Positions 1-15,060 of a DNA stretch of 64,000 bases are shown piece by piece (positions within the stretch are counted from its first letter, which is position 1; each line of letters begins with the position of its first letter). The position numbers were made by a program, and so were the translations under genes. Source of the stretch: Corticium candelabrum (taxonomy: Eukaryota; Porifera; Homoscleromorpha; Homosclerophorida; Plakinidae); contig NC_085097.1 in assembly GCF_963422355.1 (NCBI RefSeq), positions 4,264,737 through 4,328,736 on the forward strand, read 5' to 3'. The notes under the pieces are model-generated. The model saw only the letters and a list, made by a program, of their open reading frames with translations. It was not told the DNA's origin and did not search any database.

Positions 1-74
1 AAAAACTTATTTAATTAATAATTAATATTTATTACTATATATACACATATATACACATATAATTTGTGTTGCAG

Positions 75-943
75 TATTGCCTTATTGAGTCGAGGAAAGA
101 ATTACAACTATGCAGAACTGAGCGAGCTGAAACGACGCAAGTGGATGCTTCTTTTCTATATCCTTCGATCACCATTCTATGACAGATACTCCAAGTAAGA
201 TTCTTAGCATGTATAATAAAAATACAAGATAATATAAACACAACATAAACTGTAGGTCTGTTTAACTTTGCTGAAGATCTGAGATAACACCGTTAATTAA
301 AATCCTGTAACCTCAATTGAAACAACTTCTCTAAACCAGAGGCATCTCCTGCAACTTTGTTGTCTTTCTGGTCACCCAAACAGTACGTACAAACAGACTG
401 CCTGTGACTGTGATGTTTCCACCCGTCTTTAAGCATCCATGTGTGTGTTATGGCACATTAATGGTTTGGTTTCATTTAGTATAAACAGATTAAATATGTT
501 AATATCAATATGATTTCTTAATTTTTTGGACTTGGCTACTCAACTGGCCTTACTGGAAGCCTACAAAACTAATTTGGGATACAGACGGTGCCTTGCTCAG
601 GGAGGATTTCATTGGATGCTTTAAGTATTTTAAATTAGAGTGAGAAAGGGACACCGAAATTTTGAAGGCAAAGTTGTCTTACCTAAGTACTTGTGGACAT
701 ACACATTACACGTAGTACATAAAGTTTATGTAATACGTTCTGTTTGTCTTTTCTAGGCTACGGATTCTTGGTCTGTTAGGGTGGCTGTGCCGAGTGTTGC
801 CATGGTTTTCTATGTTCATTCGTACGAGTCTCATTTGGTTGTCGGTTGCGATACATTTTGACTGTTGTGTTGTTTGTATAGAACCGATTGTTGATTATCT
901 CCCAATGTGGCAGAGAACGTACTTCTACAATTGGGCATCCTGA
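75..943 (+). CDS. PEX16: Peroxisomal membrane protein PEX16, C-terminal part (5' end outside window)
   Basis: PEX16 is an integral peroxisomal membrane protein that helps recruit PEX3 and other membrane proteins during peroxisome biogenesis. Three exons are visible: 75-194, 757-821 and 882-943. The first encodes a stretch ending LLFYILRSPFYDRYSK, which matches the vertebrate PEX16 C-terminal motif LRSPFYDRFSE. Joining AA|G and C|AA across the introns keeps frame and gives QPIVDYLPMWQRTYFYNWAS before the stop; the vertebrate tail is MDYLPTWQKIYFYSWG. The introns are 562 and 60 bases. The 60-base intron is also open in frame, so retention would add about 20 residues, but splicing gives the better family alignment. 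An ATAAATAA-type poly(A) signal lies near 991. The upstream exons are outside the window. Identification is strong; the exact intron edges are inferred. Confidence 0.87.
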
Positions 944-1266
944 GCAACTTGTCATACGTTGTATGATGGATGGCTTGTATGATACGATACATAAATAATG
1001 AAATACTGTGTTCGGTCAAGGTACAGGGACATGCTGGTTTTGCACTGTGGGATGTAGCACTGAAGCTGTGATGATGATTAGCTGTATTTGCTCGTTTGTA
1101 TTGGTATATCTTGTTGTTTCACTTGAATCTCTTGCACAAACATGTACTGGTGTGCACCATCCTCATGTCGTTCAACTATGGTTCAACTGTCCGCATTTCA
1201 CGTTGTCAATGCATTTAGAATTGAAATGGTCAATACTAGCAACCAATTCAGCTCTGAATTCAATCG

Positions 1267-1383
1267 TAGCCTCGACTTCCCAGACTAGCCGCGCTTGGAT
1301 TTTTATACGGGCACTGGGTAAGACTAACGCGCGTGGGAGTCAGGTGTTCTAGTTGGTACTATGGGTCTGGGAGGCCGAGGCTA
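1267..1383. mobile_element. TAGCCTCG hairpin MITE
   Basis: A 117-base inverted repeat opening TAGCCTCGACTTCCCAGAC and closing GTCTGGGAGGCCGAGGCTA. It belongs to the same terminal-repeat family as copies near 24.7, 27.3, 30.4, 36.2 and 53.0 kb. No clear target duplication is visible here. The rest of 944-1600 holds only short chance reading frames. Confidence 0.6.
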
Positions 1384-1714
1384 ATTAGAAGCCCGTCTAA
1401 ACAAAGTGTAATATCAATATCAAACGCTTCGTTAGGTTAGCCAAAACGGTGGGGCGATTGCCATTGCTTTCACAGTAAATTTTGCGTACTGCATGTGGTG
1501 GCAATCTTTCTCAATTAATTAAGTTTAATTCGTGGTAGTCACTACCGTGTTAATAATTAATTAATTAATTAATTTTAAAATTCGTTTCTACGGACACTTA
1601 TTGGCGACTTTCTGCACGTCCAAGCATGCGTGGATGTCTAATCCAAAACTTTCATTGTCTGTCTGTGACGTCACCAGTTGTCAAGCGAATTCAACGGTCG
1701 CTCACTGTAAGAAG

Positions 1715-2274
1715 ATGCAGACGCCTTTCTGCGTACTTCTCGTCTCTCTTCTCGTCATTGTCGCATCGGCCCCCAGTAAAAAAGGTATCATCTATCCTCT
1801 AAATCTTCCTGTACGACATTTTCTAGACTACATGCGTTTCTTTCCACAGATCATGAGTTACTAGACGAGTTGCAAAATAACTCTCGGAAAACGAAAGACA
1901 ACAAGGTCGAATCGTCACCATTAGTTGACGACATGTACGATCCAGCTGAAGACATGAACCCGAATTTTCCACCACTCGACGAAAGCGAGGACGAAGATGA
2001 GCAGGACGAAACCATGGATGACAACGAAGATGAAGATGCAGACGACGACGATGAGGATGATGATGAAGAGGATGATGATGAGGATGATGATGAGGATGAT
2101 GATGAGGATGATGAAGAGGATAATGAGGATGATGAGGATGATGAAGACGCATCTGACGACGATGAGGATGATGAAGATGACGACGACAACGATGCCGACG
2201 ACCAAGATGAACTCCTGAAGGAGTTGAGAGAGGCCGAAGGAGGCGAGGGTGCCGGCGACGGAGAAGACAAATAA
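1715..2274 (+). CDS. Small secreted Asp/Glu-rich protein
   Basis: A two-exon gene. Exon 1 (1715-1784) encodes a hydrophobic signal peptide, MQTPFCVLLVSLLVIVASA, followed by PSKK. Exon 2 (1850-2274) joins in phase (G|AT) and encodes HELLDELQNNSRKTKDNK, then an acidic tract of about 80 residues made almost only of Asp and Glu (roughly 2010-2200), and a tail DDQDELLKELREAEGG ending in EDK. The predicted length is 164 residues. AATAAA overlaps the stop codon (2270-2275) and could be the poly(A) signal. No enzymatic domain is seen. Secreted poly-acidic proteins often bind calcium, mineral or basic partners, but nothing here proves that role. The GAT/GAG repeat tract makes length variation likely. 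The start is chosen because it gives a canonical signal peptide and a phase-matched intron of 65 bases. Confidence 0.6.
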
Positions 2275-2561
2275 AGAGTAAAACTAGACTGCGCGTGCAT
2301 TGTGCAATTCCGTCTGTATATTTGTACCGAAAAATAGCATAAGGCGTGCATGCATAGCAACAAGAAAGGAACATCAAAATCTTAGTTTATAGACTACCTA
2401 ATGTACAGGCGTCGATCTAACTAATTCTACAAGTTGAGTCTATAGAATCAAAGATGACAGTCAATCATACTCGTTGGCAGTCAGAACCGTTGCGGCATTA
2501 ATTAATTAATTAAAATTTCATAATGGTCGTTCAAGATATCGTGTTTACAGACACACAACAG

Positions 2562-2562
2562 G

Positions 2563-2594
<32 letters not shown>

Positions 2595-2638
2595 AAAGAC
2601 AGACAGACACACGCGCGCGCACACACGCACACACACAC

Positions 2639-2703
<65 letters not shown>

Positions 2704-2768
2704 CCGACAGGTAGACAAAGAGACAGACAGACAGACTAACAGACACACAGACAGACAGGTTGATAGGC

Positions 2769-2817
<49 letters not shown>

Positions 2818-2819
2818 CA

Positions 2820-2869
<50 letters not shown>

Positions 2870-2890
2870 CCGACAAGCAGACAGACAGAC

Positions 2891-2923
<33 letters not shown>

Positions 2924-3040
2924 GGCCAACAGGCAGACAGACAGACAGACAGACACAGGCCGACGGCAGACAGACAGACAGACAGACAAACAGACTGCCC
3001 GACAGACAGGCAGGCAGACAGACAGACAGACAGACACATG
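2562..3040. repeat. Compound (ACAG)n/(AC)n microsatellite
   Basis: Alternating blocks of ACAG and AC repeats of about 480 bases. All long reading frames across it are repeat artefacts. The flanking 3041-3690 shows no gene that I recognise. Confidence 0.95.
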
Positions 3041-3692
3041 CATGCACAGACAAAGACCTCCGTAAACATTACAACCATACTTCTTTGTGCTACAGTATAC
3101 AAGGGAACAACACGTAGCCAATCAATACCATTTAGATACACTTAACTATTTACGATACGTATCCTTTGATCAACCACACGAATGTATTTACAGTAAATAT
3201 CTATTAGTGTTAGTAATGTAGTTGTACATGCATGCATACTGTCTGAGCAGTTGATGTTATTGGATGGTATCTCTAATTAATTAGCAAAATAGAAGCATTT
3301 CAAGCAGAACGAGATACGAAAATAGTTCAGCAACAATTAAGTGTCTGCAAGCAGTTTCCTCAACATAATTGATTTGTGCGAGTTGAAACAAAATACGAAT
3401 GTCACGTGCCAAACGTTGCGTCAGCTGACTTCACACAATCCTTTACGCATATACAGATATCCGGAACCCATGCAAGCAAACATGATTGTCTGTGCATGCA
3501 AAATTGACCGTTCGTTCTCAGTCGGCCAATGACGAAATCGAAACATAAACGTGCGTTAGAAGTGACATCACGGGCGTCTAGATAACAAGGAAATTCGCTC
3601 CAGTTTTCCACCATTTGGTGACAAGCGGTCACGCGGGCGTAGTGTTCTCAACAATTCATACTCATCGAGAATCGTTCAGAAAACCAGCAGAT

Positions 3693-4845
3693 ATGACGTT
3701 GCGACCATTCCTGGGTTGTCTACCTGTCCTAGTGACGTGGTTCGCCTTCTCGCCTCCGCTCATTCAAACTCAAGTGATCTTTACCGCAGGTGAGATTGGT
3801 TGGTGTACGCATGTGCAATTCATACATCCAGAGCCGAATCGCAACGAATTGCACGACGTTGCATGACGGTGTTTGCAACCTGTAAAGTAAAGCTTCGAAC
3901 GCAGCCATTTTCGTTCCAGAGTGATTACGTTACGGTAACTAGAATTAAGTGTCCGTCTAGTATACATTCCAGATATTTCTCGTCACTCTTCGACAACTTT
4001 ACACGACAACGCTAGACGCACGCTAGAACGGGTTCTACAACGAGATGAAATTCGTAATGAGAGAAGACGGAAGACCGTCGGCCTGTAGGCGAATGAATGC
4101 AGATGCGCGACTATGAAACACGCGCGCTACCTGCTCGTCGGTCACAAACACAACAGGATGACCGGTGTACTATGGGCGATTTATCCGAGTGCTGCAAGGC
4201 CATGTAAACCATATAGTATACTTACAACGCGTATGGTACCAGATACCATGCATGCATTGTCATTTGGCTCAGCATTCCTGCCTGCTGAATCAAGCATGCC
4301 AGTAAATCTGCATCAAACTGTCTAAACAGAAACCATTCTGCTGTCGCTTTGATTACTAGACATGAGGTGTCGATGAAATAATTCATTATTCTTGCTTGCT
4401 CTTAGTGCTTGCAGTACGTGACTGCATCCATGTATGTATGTCTCTATAGCCAGACGAAAAACCGAAGGATTTCTGTCTAAAAAGTCGATTACAATTGAGC
4501 GAAGCTTTACTAGTTAATCAACTAATCTGGATTGGCTTGGATGCTCGAGGATTCTTTCATTGCAGGCTGTATGGACTGCATGAATCGCTAAAACGTACGC
4601 AAAGTGCATGAACAGCAAAGTTGTAAAACACTTGTTGGTGCATGCACATGCATGAACAGCAGACACCTATCTACTAAGAACTGCAAAGGTCTTCTTGCCA
4701 ATTTGAGTAAATCTGTAGTTAGCACAGGAAAGAATTCCCGACAAGTACATAGCAAATTATATTCCGTAGCTTTCTGATTTCATTGACTTGCCTGACAAAT
4801 TTCGTGCTCTACCATTATTGTGTGGTGACACTGTCCATGCATTCT

Positions 4846-4900
<55 letters not shown>

Positions 4901-7595
4901 AGTGCGACCAGGAATCCGACAATTGGCCGTAAAATGACAGGCTGATTCTAATTGGTGCTACACGGGTGCATGACCTTCTGGACGGCCAAGGCTACATGAC
5001 CGGCTTTCTATGATTATCTAAAAATTAATCAGTAAATTAAACTAAAAACACTGGCAACAACATGCACTACCTTGCTCTAGAAACTTTAAAACATTTGGAT
5101 ATCATTACTCCACCATTACTTAATTCTTCAGTCTGAGTCACTGGAGCCTGGTTCCACCGAGTCATCTAGTCCCCTCTCAATGGGAGTACATGCATACGTT
5201 CAATGTGTAAAAAGCCATTCACACTTTGTTTTCACTTGCTTAAATCAGATCATCAGTTGCGTGACGTGGCGTAGGAATGGTATCCAGTTTGGAGGCCAAA
5301 CTTCAATGCGCGGCAAATGTAGCCTCGTGTACCCAGGACGTCTGCGCGCAAGTGTAGTTTTGTCTATGGAGTCCCTCGTTTTCTTCCACTTGTAGCTCGT
5401 TTACACGATGCCTAGTTTACATCTAGCGACCAAACGCTGCTGATGGAGCCATGGCCGACGTCGTTCCTAAACGGATATGAGTCAGTCTACACTTAACTTG
5501 ACGCATGCGCACCTAGAAATCATGCAATTATACGGGCATCCGGCATTATCTAAGAATTGTTTCTGCGTTTTTCCAGATCAGACTCCTACGCCGGATCCTC
5601 AAGCCTTTCTCAAACTCTTAAATCTCTCCAGCAGCGACAGCAATTCTCGGTGGTATTACAGTAAATCTGATGGAAACCGTTTGTGGCAGTTCAATATTAC
5701 CGACGTCGGGTGTCAATCGGCAAGACTGCATCTCTCCTCTTTCGATCTAAAGGGAGAGGATCGGCTCGCAGTGTACGGAATTGCATCGGATGGAGAACGC
5801 GTTGGCGAGGAAATCTTTCGACGAAATAGTGGAAGGGATGGTGATGTATTTACTCATCGTGTGTGGGCGGATCACCTGATGCTCCAGTTCTATGCGTCGA
5901 ATAGTCAGTCCCAGTTTGATATCAACTATGTTCAATACGGGGACTGTGATAGGTCGACTGACAATCGAGTCGGATCCGTGTGTGGACACAAAGATTGGGA
6001 GAATGCGGTGTGTTACGCCACAAAATACCCGGATATCTACAGAATAGCATCTGGGGTAGTAAAACTTCAGTATGTACACAAAAACGTTGTCTACTCCGGG
6101 ACTGCATTTAAGGTATCAGACGATGGGCGTTTCCTCACCAACTACCACTGTCTGAGAATCAAAAAAGTGATGCCTTCAGTGGAGCTCATGGTGCATTACG
6201 ACTCCGACAATTGTTTGAGAAAACAAGGACATGTATCGATGACATTGCATGGAGACAGCCTGTTGTGGACGAGTGGCTCAACAAAACTCGATGCCAGCAT
6301 AATCACTGTGCAGGAAGCTAATAAAGCTATATACATTCCATGCCTTCATATGTCATCTTCTGATCCACTGATTGGCCGACAGATTGCCATCATCCAGCAT
6401 CCGGATGGCGAGAGCAAAAAAATCGCCATCAAGTCAGATAAGGATGTCAGTGGAAACTGCACTATCGAATCGACATGTGAAAAGGTTGATTATTGCTACA
6501 GGTGCGATACGGACGAGGGATCATCCGGATCTCCTGTTGTCGACTTCAAATCGGGGAATGTCGTCGCACTTCATCACTTCGGTGGCTGTCCTAATTCGGG
6601 TGTCAAGATTTCTTCGGTTCGAATGGCGGCAGGAAACAACATGGGAGTTTGTTCAAAAGGTTTGTTGCCGATGGCATTAATGATTGGTTGGTAGCATTGT
6701 TAGGATGGGGCGTTAGCTGTGCTTCCTCCAACTGGAAGGAAAGCTGTGAATTGTATACACAGTATCTTTGTATTACATGGTATGCGTCGAGGTCACGTGA
6801 CAAAGTCTAGATTAAGAATGTGTTTTGAAATAATTTAGTCTTGTGACCTCAACCTTTGATTTCTGTAAAACTGCTGTATTGTTTCATTATAATGAGCACA
6901 ATGAGCATATAATGCAGCAGAACCAACATGTATCACTTCGCACACAGACGCACGCACACACACACAAAATTGATTTGAAATATTTATCAAACCCACTGAC
7001 TCTCACTTTAATCTTTCTAGACCCAGTGATAAACGCGGCTGTGCTCTGGGCTCACAACAACAAGACCTACTTTTTCCAAGGCAGCCAATACTGGCTCTAC
7101 GATGACGACTGTGACTGTGTGGCTAGCGGCTACCCAAAACAGATCGGTCCCAACTGGAAAGGATTACCAAATAATCTAGATGCTGCAGTGACTTCAAACA
7201 GGAGAACATATTTCTTCAAAGGCTCACAGTATTGGAAATATGATGACAACAACAACCATGTCGCTGATGGTTATCCGAAAGACATCAGTTCAGAATGGCA
7301 TCTACCAAACAACTTGGACGCAGCCATCAAGCACACAAACAACAAGATCTACTTTTTCAAAGGAAATCAATTCTGGCGTTATAATGAGATAATGGGTAGG
7401 ATAGATTACGGATACCCGCATACGGTCGACTCACACACGTGGCCTGGTCTGCCCTCGAATTTGGATGCCGCTATTGTGTGGTCCAATGGTCGGTCTTACT
7501 TTTTCAAGGCGAAACAATATTATCGGTACAAGGTTCTCGATGGATCCTACCCAAAATCCATCTGCGAAATGTGGAAAGGTATGCCGTGCTACTAA
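3693..7595 (+). CDS. Secreted serine protease (S1-like) fused to a hemopexin domain
   Basis: A three-exon model of 584 residues. Exon 1 (3693-3789) encodes a signal peptide, MTLRPFLGCLPVLVTWFAF onwards. Exon 2 (5577-6659) joins in phase 1 (G|AT). It encodes an N-terminal beta-rich region (about 45-155) resembling the propeptide of bacterial lysyl endopeptidases (NRLWQFNITDVG..., DRLAVYG), then a trypsin-fold domain with all three catalytic residues: His223 in TNYHC, Asp271 in LDASIITV and Ser349 in DEGSSGSPV, followed by VVALHHFGG. Exon 3 (7021-7595) joins through G|AC and encodes four hemopexin blades, each with an (L)DAA start and a YFFKG-(S/N)QYW-RY core, ending MPCY. The exon 2 donor (gtttgt) is weak, so 6660-7020 could instead be read to a stop at 6694, leaving a protease without hemopexin. 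The hemopexin exon has no signal peptide of its own, which favours fusion. It probably acts extracellularly. Confidence 0.7.
3790..5576 (+). other. Intron 1 of the protease-hemopexin gene
   Basis: A 1.8-kb intron beginning GTGAGATTGG and ending TTTTTCCAG. It holds a (TA)n microsatellite at about 4849-4898. The short frames inside it match nothing I know. The in-frame ATG at 5477 lies within this intron upstream of the acceptor and lacks a signal peptide, so I do not use it as the start. Confidence 0.55.
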
Positions 7596-8152
7596 CTCTT
7601 CCTGTCACCGACAGTTACAATGAACTCCATGGGATTTAACTTCAGTTTTTTGTATTTCAATGTTTTGGTAGAGAACTTTTACTTAGTGACATGGCATTCT
7701 AGCATAGACAGGGAGCCTTTTAGCCTGTAGGTAAAACAAGCTGTGGAATCTGCTCTCTCAACCATGTACTCATGGTTCTAGCACGAACCGTTTTTACCAT
7801 GAAATTGATGGTTGGAAGGTGTTTGTACGCAGTGTTCATTATGAGCAGGACTTTAGCAAGTTTCAACATGTCAAGAACGAGCGATCTTTGAAAGCATATG
7901 AAAAACACTAGTTTGTGCCATCTCATACAGATATCAGTTGATGGTCTAGAACTCGAAGTCTTCAAGACTTTCATTTGTTGAAGCATTAAAGGTGTGGCAT
8001 GACATGAAGTCAAGGCGATTGCCTCAAGGCTCTGCAGCTCTAGGTTTAATGATATCATCTTTTAATGGAACATGCATAAAGTACACATAATACCAGGAAA
8101 TTCATTTTAGGAGTAGATTTCAATTATGTTTAAGACTCAATTCATTGTACAC

Positions 8153-8155
8153 ACG

Positions 8156-8222
<67 letters not shown>
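8153..8222. repeat. (AC)n microsatellite
   Basis: A nearly pure AC tract next to the 3' end of a SINE. The stretch 7596-8152 is 3' flank of the protease gene with no further gene visible. Confidence 0.95.
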
Positions 8223-8225
<3 letters not shown>

Positions 8226-8630
8226 CAAATGGATAAGGAGCTGCCATTCGTTACGGTTACGCTCCCAGCCAGATGGCTGGGTTCCTGTGCACTAAGCAGG
8301 AGCTATGGGCCGTGCTAAGCAATCTCCTGGAGCCTGGTCAGGTATTCGCAGTAGCACCGACTGCAACGCCAACTGTGGTGTGGTCACTCAAAGTCCCACC
8401 AGGACCCCAGTGGCTGATGGACTTCATCGCAGTCGAGGTCTTTGCCACCCCAGTCAATGACCAGGTACACATTTATACTCCTGAGTCAAGAAAGGCAATT
8501 GTGTGTAAGTTTTTTGCCCAAGGAAATTATGCCATAGCTTGCCATCACTGTGACTTGAACCTGCAACCCTGCAAGGTCCTGGATGTAATCACTCCATAAG
8601 ATGACTCTCTAACCAACTGAGCTATCGTGC
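8226..8630 (-). mobile_element. tRNA-derived SINE, copy 1
   Basis: Read on the minus strand, the unit starts with a tRNA-like head: TAGCTCAGTTGGTTAGAG (A box, 8604-8624) and GGTTCAAGTC (B box, about 8551-8562). The body contains ATAATTTCCTTGGGCAA and TTGACTCAGGAGTATAAATG. A second copy in the opposite orientation near 63.2 kb shares head and body. The tail runs into an AC/GT tract. No protein is encoded; such elements use polymerase III and borrow LINE machinery. Confidence 0.85.
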
Positions 8631-8635
8631 GTGTG

Positions 8636-8665
8636 CACGCACACACACACACACACACACACGTG

Positions 8666-8705
<40 letters not shown>
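8636..8705. repeat. (AC)n microsatellite
   Basis: AC repeats with a GCGCGC interruption, flanking the 5' (tRNA-head) side of the SINE. Confidence 0.95.
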
Positions 8706-8708
<3 letters not shown>

Positions 8709-8729
8709 ATTACTAACTCGGACTCTTGG

Positions 8730-9211
8730 GGTGCGTTCGAATACTAGTTCCAGTTTTAGAACTGGAACTGCCAGAACTATCAGAACTATTGAAACTCTTG
8801 CTAGCAAACAAACGCTTAGAACTGTCAGCAAGTTGAGAATGCGCAAAGGCTCATACTTCCGGTAAGCGTCAATAGGAAGTAGCATGACGTTTCTACTCCA
8901 CTTGTTGTAGTCTGTTCGAACATCAGCAGTGCTTTCGCTTTCGGTTTTTTGGAGCTGCTTGCGCCAAGAAAGTCACTGTAATCAGTCCCAAATGTCGTTC
9001 TTCTGGTGTTCGGCAAGCCGATGGTCGCCACAACTGTTCATTATAACAAACAAGAAGGTCCACAACGGTCTCAGCATCTGTACCCGTCATTTCACTTCGT
9101 CAGCATCCGGGAATTTTTCATTTAGGGCGTGACAGTTCCAACAATTCCAGCTCGCTAGGCAGAACTGCTAGAACTGTTCTGACAGTTCTAGAACTAGTAT
9201 TCGAATGCACC
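8730..9211. mobile_element. 482-bp inverted-repeat DNA transposon (non-autonomous)
   Basis: The termini are GGTGCGTTCGAATACTAGTT at the left and, at the right, AACTAGTATTCGAATGCACC, its near-perfect reverse complement. A perfect 5-base target duplication CTTGG lies at 8725-8729 and 9212-9216. Subterminal regions are rich in GAACT/AGTTC repeats, which could be transposase-binding sites. No complete transposase is encoded. The superfamily is not assigned. The stretch 9217-9479 holds nothing that I recognise. Confidence 0.8.
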
Positions 9212-9479
9212 CTTGGAAGTACAATTCAATACAGTGTAATGTGTATGTTTCTTCAGTAACTGTGTCGTAGATTCGGAAATCTCTACAAACACCCAACAAG
9301 AGACGTGGCCAAAACAATAATGTGGCCTGTGTGACGATTGGGCTGCAACCTAGCTAGAACCCTGCCACTTGCCCTGATAAAAAGGAAACACAAAACCGTC
9401 AGCAGACTAAATCAATGGATTAGAGTTAAACCATAGTAAACATTTTCACATATCATCAACTACAACACAAGCCAGTGCA

Positions 9480-13234
<3,755 letters not shown>

Positions 13235-13343
13235 CCTGAGAAGAAACAATTTGATCGAAATAGGCGGGCAATGCTTTAAAAGTTCCCGGATTTGCTGGCT
13301 TTCCCGTATAAACAGTCTGTATAAAGCAGTCCCGTATAACTGG
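13235..13343. promoter_or_regulatory. Bidirectional promoter region RAD51AP1 / MRPL28
   Basis: Only 109 bases separate the two divergent start codons, so both transcripts must start in or very near this stretch. No TATA box is obvious. Confidence 0.5.
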
Positions 13344-13911
13344 ATGGTGAGGTTGGGAGTTCTCTTTCCCTGCTTGGCGAAGTACATTCCCAAGCGGGCC
13401 ATGGAAGGGCTCTGGGCAGGCAAAGGTATTATGTTTGGTCACCGAATAACATTTTCCAACAAAAAGTAAGCACAACGGAATGTTCTCTTTCGCTAATTTT
13501 CCACCAAATTCTCTCGTTTACAGAACAAAGAGGACGTGGAAACCCAATGTTCAACGAAAAGAGTATTACAGTGATATCTTAGAGCGCACAGTAAGGGTGA
13601 AACTTACCACAGCAGCCATGAGGTGGATAGACAAGGCAGGAGGATTTGATCCTTATATCTATCACACCCCGGATCACAAATTGGCATCCAACTTGGGATC
13701 TCAGCTAAAAGAAGAAATGAAACGTAGAATAGAGGAGTCCAATGGCACCGTGAAGACGCCTCTGAGAGCGACAAGGACTCAGAAACGACCGTTCTGGTGG
13801 AACGAAGAGTATGACAAGAGAGCAAGAGAACTGAGAACTATGAAACTTGATTTTCTTCCTAGAAGTAGAGACACATTGCCACCGCCTCCAATAGAGTGTC
13901 GAAGTGTATAG
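13344..13911 (+). CDS. MRPL28: Mitochondrial ribosomal protein bL28m
   Basis: A large-subunit mitoribosomal protein. Exon 1 (13344-13465) ends AA|gtaagc and joins A|ACA at 13524 (exon 2, 13524-13911) over a 58-base intron, giving 169 residues. GLWAGKGIMFGHRITFSNKK matches the L28 core (human [20 protein letters not shown]). TKRTWKPNVQRKEYYSDIL followed by a TV-VTMRT-like strand matches human KVWKPQLFEREFYSEIL. DPYIYHTP...LASNLGSQLKEEM follows the human order. It is shorter than human MRPL28 (256), mainly at both ends. The N terminus is basic and hydrophobic, consistent with mitochondrial import. Only one in-frame ATG precedes the conserved core. It is head to head with RAD51AP1. Confidence 0.85.
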
Positions 13912-15060
13912 GCTAGATCATACTGCAATTTGTTATTAAAATCACGTTATGATAGAAGTCACGTGATTGGTTTTGGTTGACCACATTGTAGTGTTGTAAA
14001 TGTCACGTGGTGTGACACAAGCATGTAAGTATTGTAGTCTAAAGAGTTTCTGTCAAGATTTTAGTCAAACCACGTTTATATAAGTTGCATGGCAGCTGCT
14101 CAATAATAGTCTGTCATTATGCCTTGAAAAAAATTAATTAATTTTTACCTATGCAAACACACCAATACACGCTTAATGTGACAGGTGCAACTTTAACTGG
14201 CATTAGTTGATATTCTGACCATAAAATATTATGTTGTGTATTTATAATTTAATTAATTTTAATTACAAGAATTTAGGCCTCTAAAGTAAAAAACATAATT
14301 ATAAAGTTAAATATCTAGATAACATTAATAAAATTTTAATTAAATGTATCTATATCACTAATATTACTAATACTACATTAATTAAATGCAGTAATAAAGT
14401 ATAACTGCCAAAAAAATTTTAAATGTATACGGTAATATATATATTGTAGTAATTAAACTTACAATTCATGTAACTGTAGTGATTCATATAAAATATTAAT
14501 TACTCTGCATATATTAATTACTACATTATATAATACCGTATACATTTAAAAAATTATTGCCAGTTATACTTTATTATTGCATTTATTATTATTGTTTAAA
14601 CGCAATTTGTGTCTAGATTTAACTTTTTCAATATTTTACAATTTATATAAGATATAATACATTCGTTAAAAATACCAAAATTAATTCATTACTAATATAT
14701 TCTACCTTAATCAATCAAATACAATACATTTTATCATTAACTTAAAGAAACACTTTACCAGTTGACGCACGCGCAGTAGTCGTTAACGTACGCTAACAAC
14801 GCAATGCATCTACTACTGTACCCCGACCAACAATGTCGATTGAAAGTGTGTCAATTAAGTTATATATGTCAATAATATTGTATTGAGTTAACTATTTTAT
14901 TTGTTATATCCAACACAGTATAAGAAAGCATACAACATCAGAAAGTAAAAAATCACTGTAAATGATGAATCTTGCCAATACGATTATGAATTATGATTCG
15001 TCATACATAGTGTTTGAATCATATATCAACCGTTTCATTCAGTCCAGCCAGAAATTGCAA
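13912..15060. other. AT-rich intergenic region with a long hairpin
   Basis: Contains no gene that I can support. It is rich in TTAATTAA and ATATAT words and carries the inverted repeat listed separately at 14384-14584. Confidence 0.6.
14384..14584. repeat. AT-rich inverted repeat with 70-base arms
   Basis: The left arm (14384-14456) begins AAATGCAGTAATAAAGTATA. The right arm (14514-14584) is its reverse complement with scattered mismatches. The spacer is about 57 bases. Both arms contain AAATGTATACGGTA. It is probably a MITE or a fold-back structure; no target duplication was found. Confidence 0.75.

Noticed and set aside
1008-1352. 114-codon plus-strand frame after PEX16
   Set aside because: No family resemblance, no splice context, and its 3' end runs into a hairpin MITE.
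1921-2363. Long minus-strand frames opposite the acidic gene (Ser-rich and His-rich)
   Set aside because: They are mirror images of the GAT/GAG repeat in the plus-strand gene and have no independent coding signal.
2562-3040. CRISPR-like regular repeats
   Set aside because: The units are simple tandem ACAG/AC repeats with no unique spacers, in an animal genome.
2502-3141. Cys/Val- and Thr/His-repeat frames
   Set aside because: They are translations of AC and ACAG microsatellites on both strands.
5477-5576. Start of the protease at the in-frame ATG at 5477
   Set aside because: It lies in the intron before a good acceptor, lacks a signal peptide, and the 3693 exon joins in the correct phase with one.
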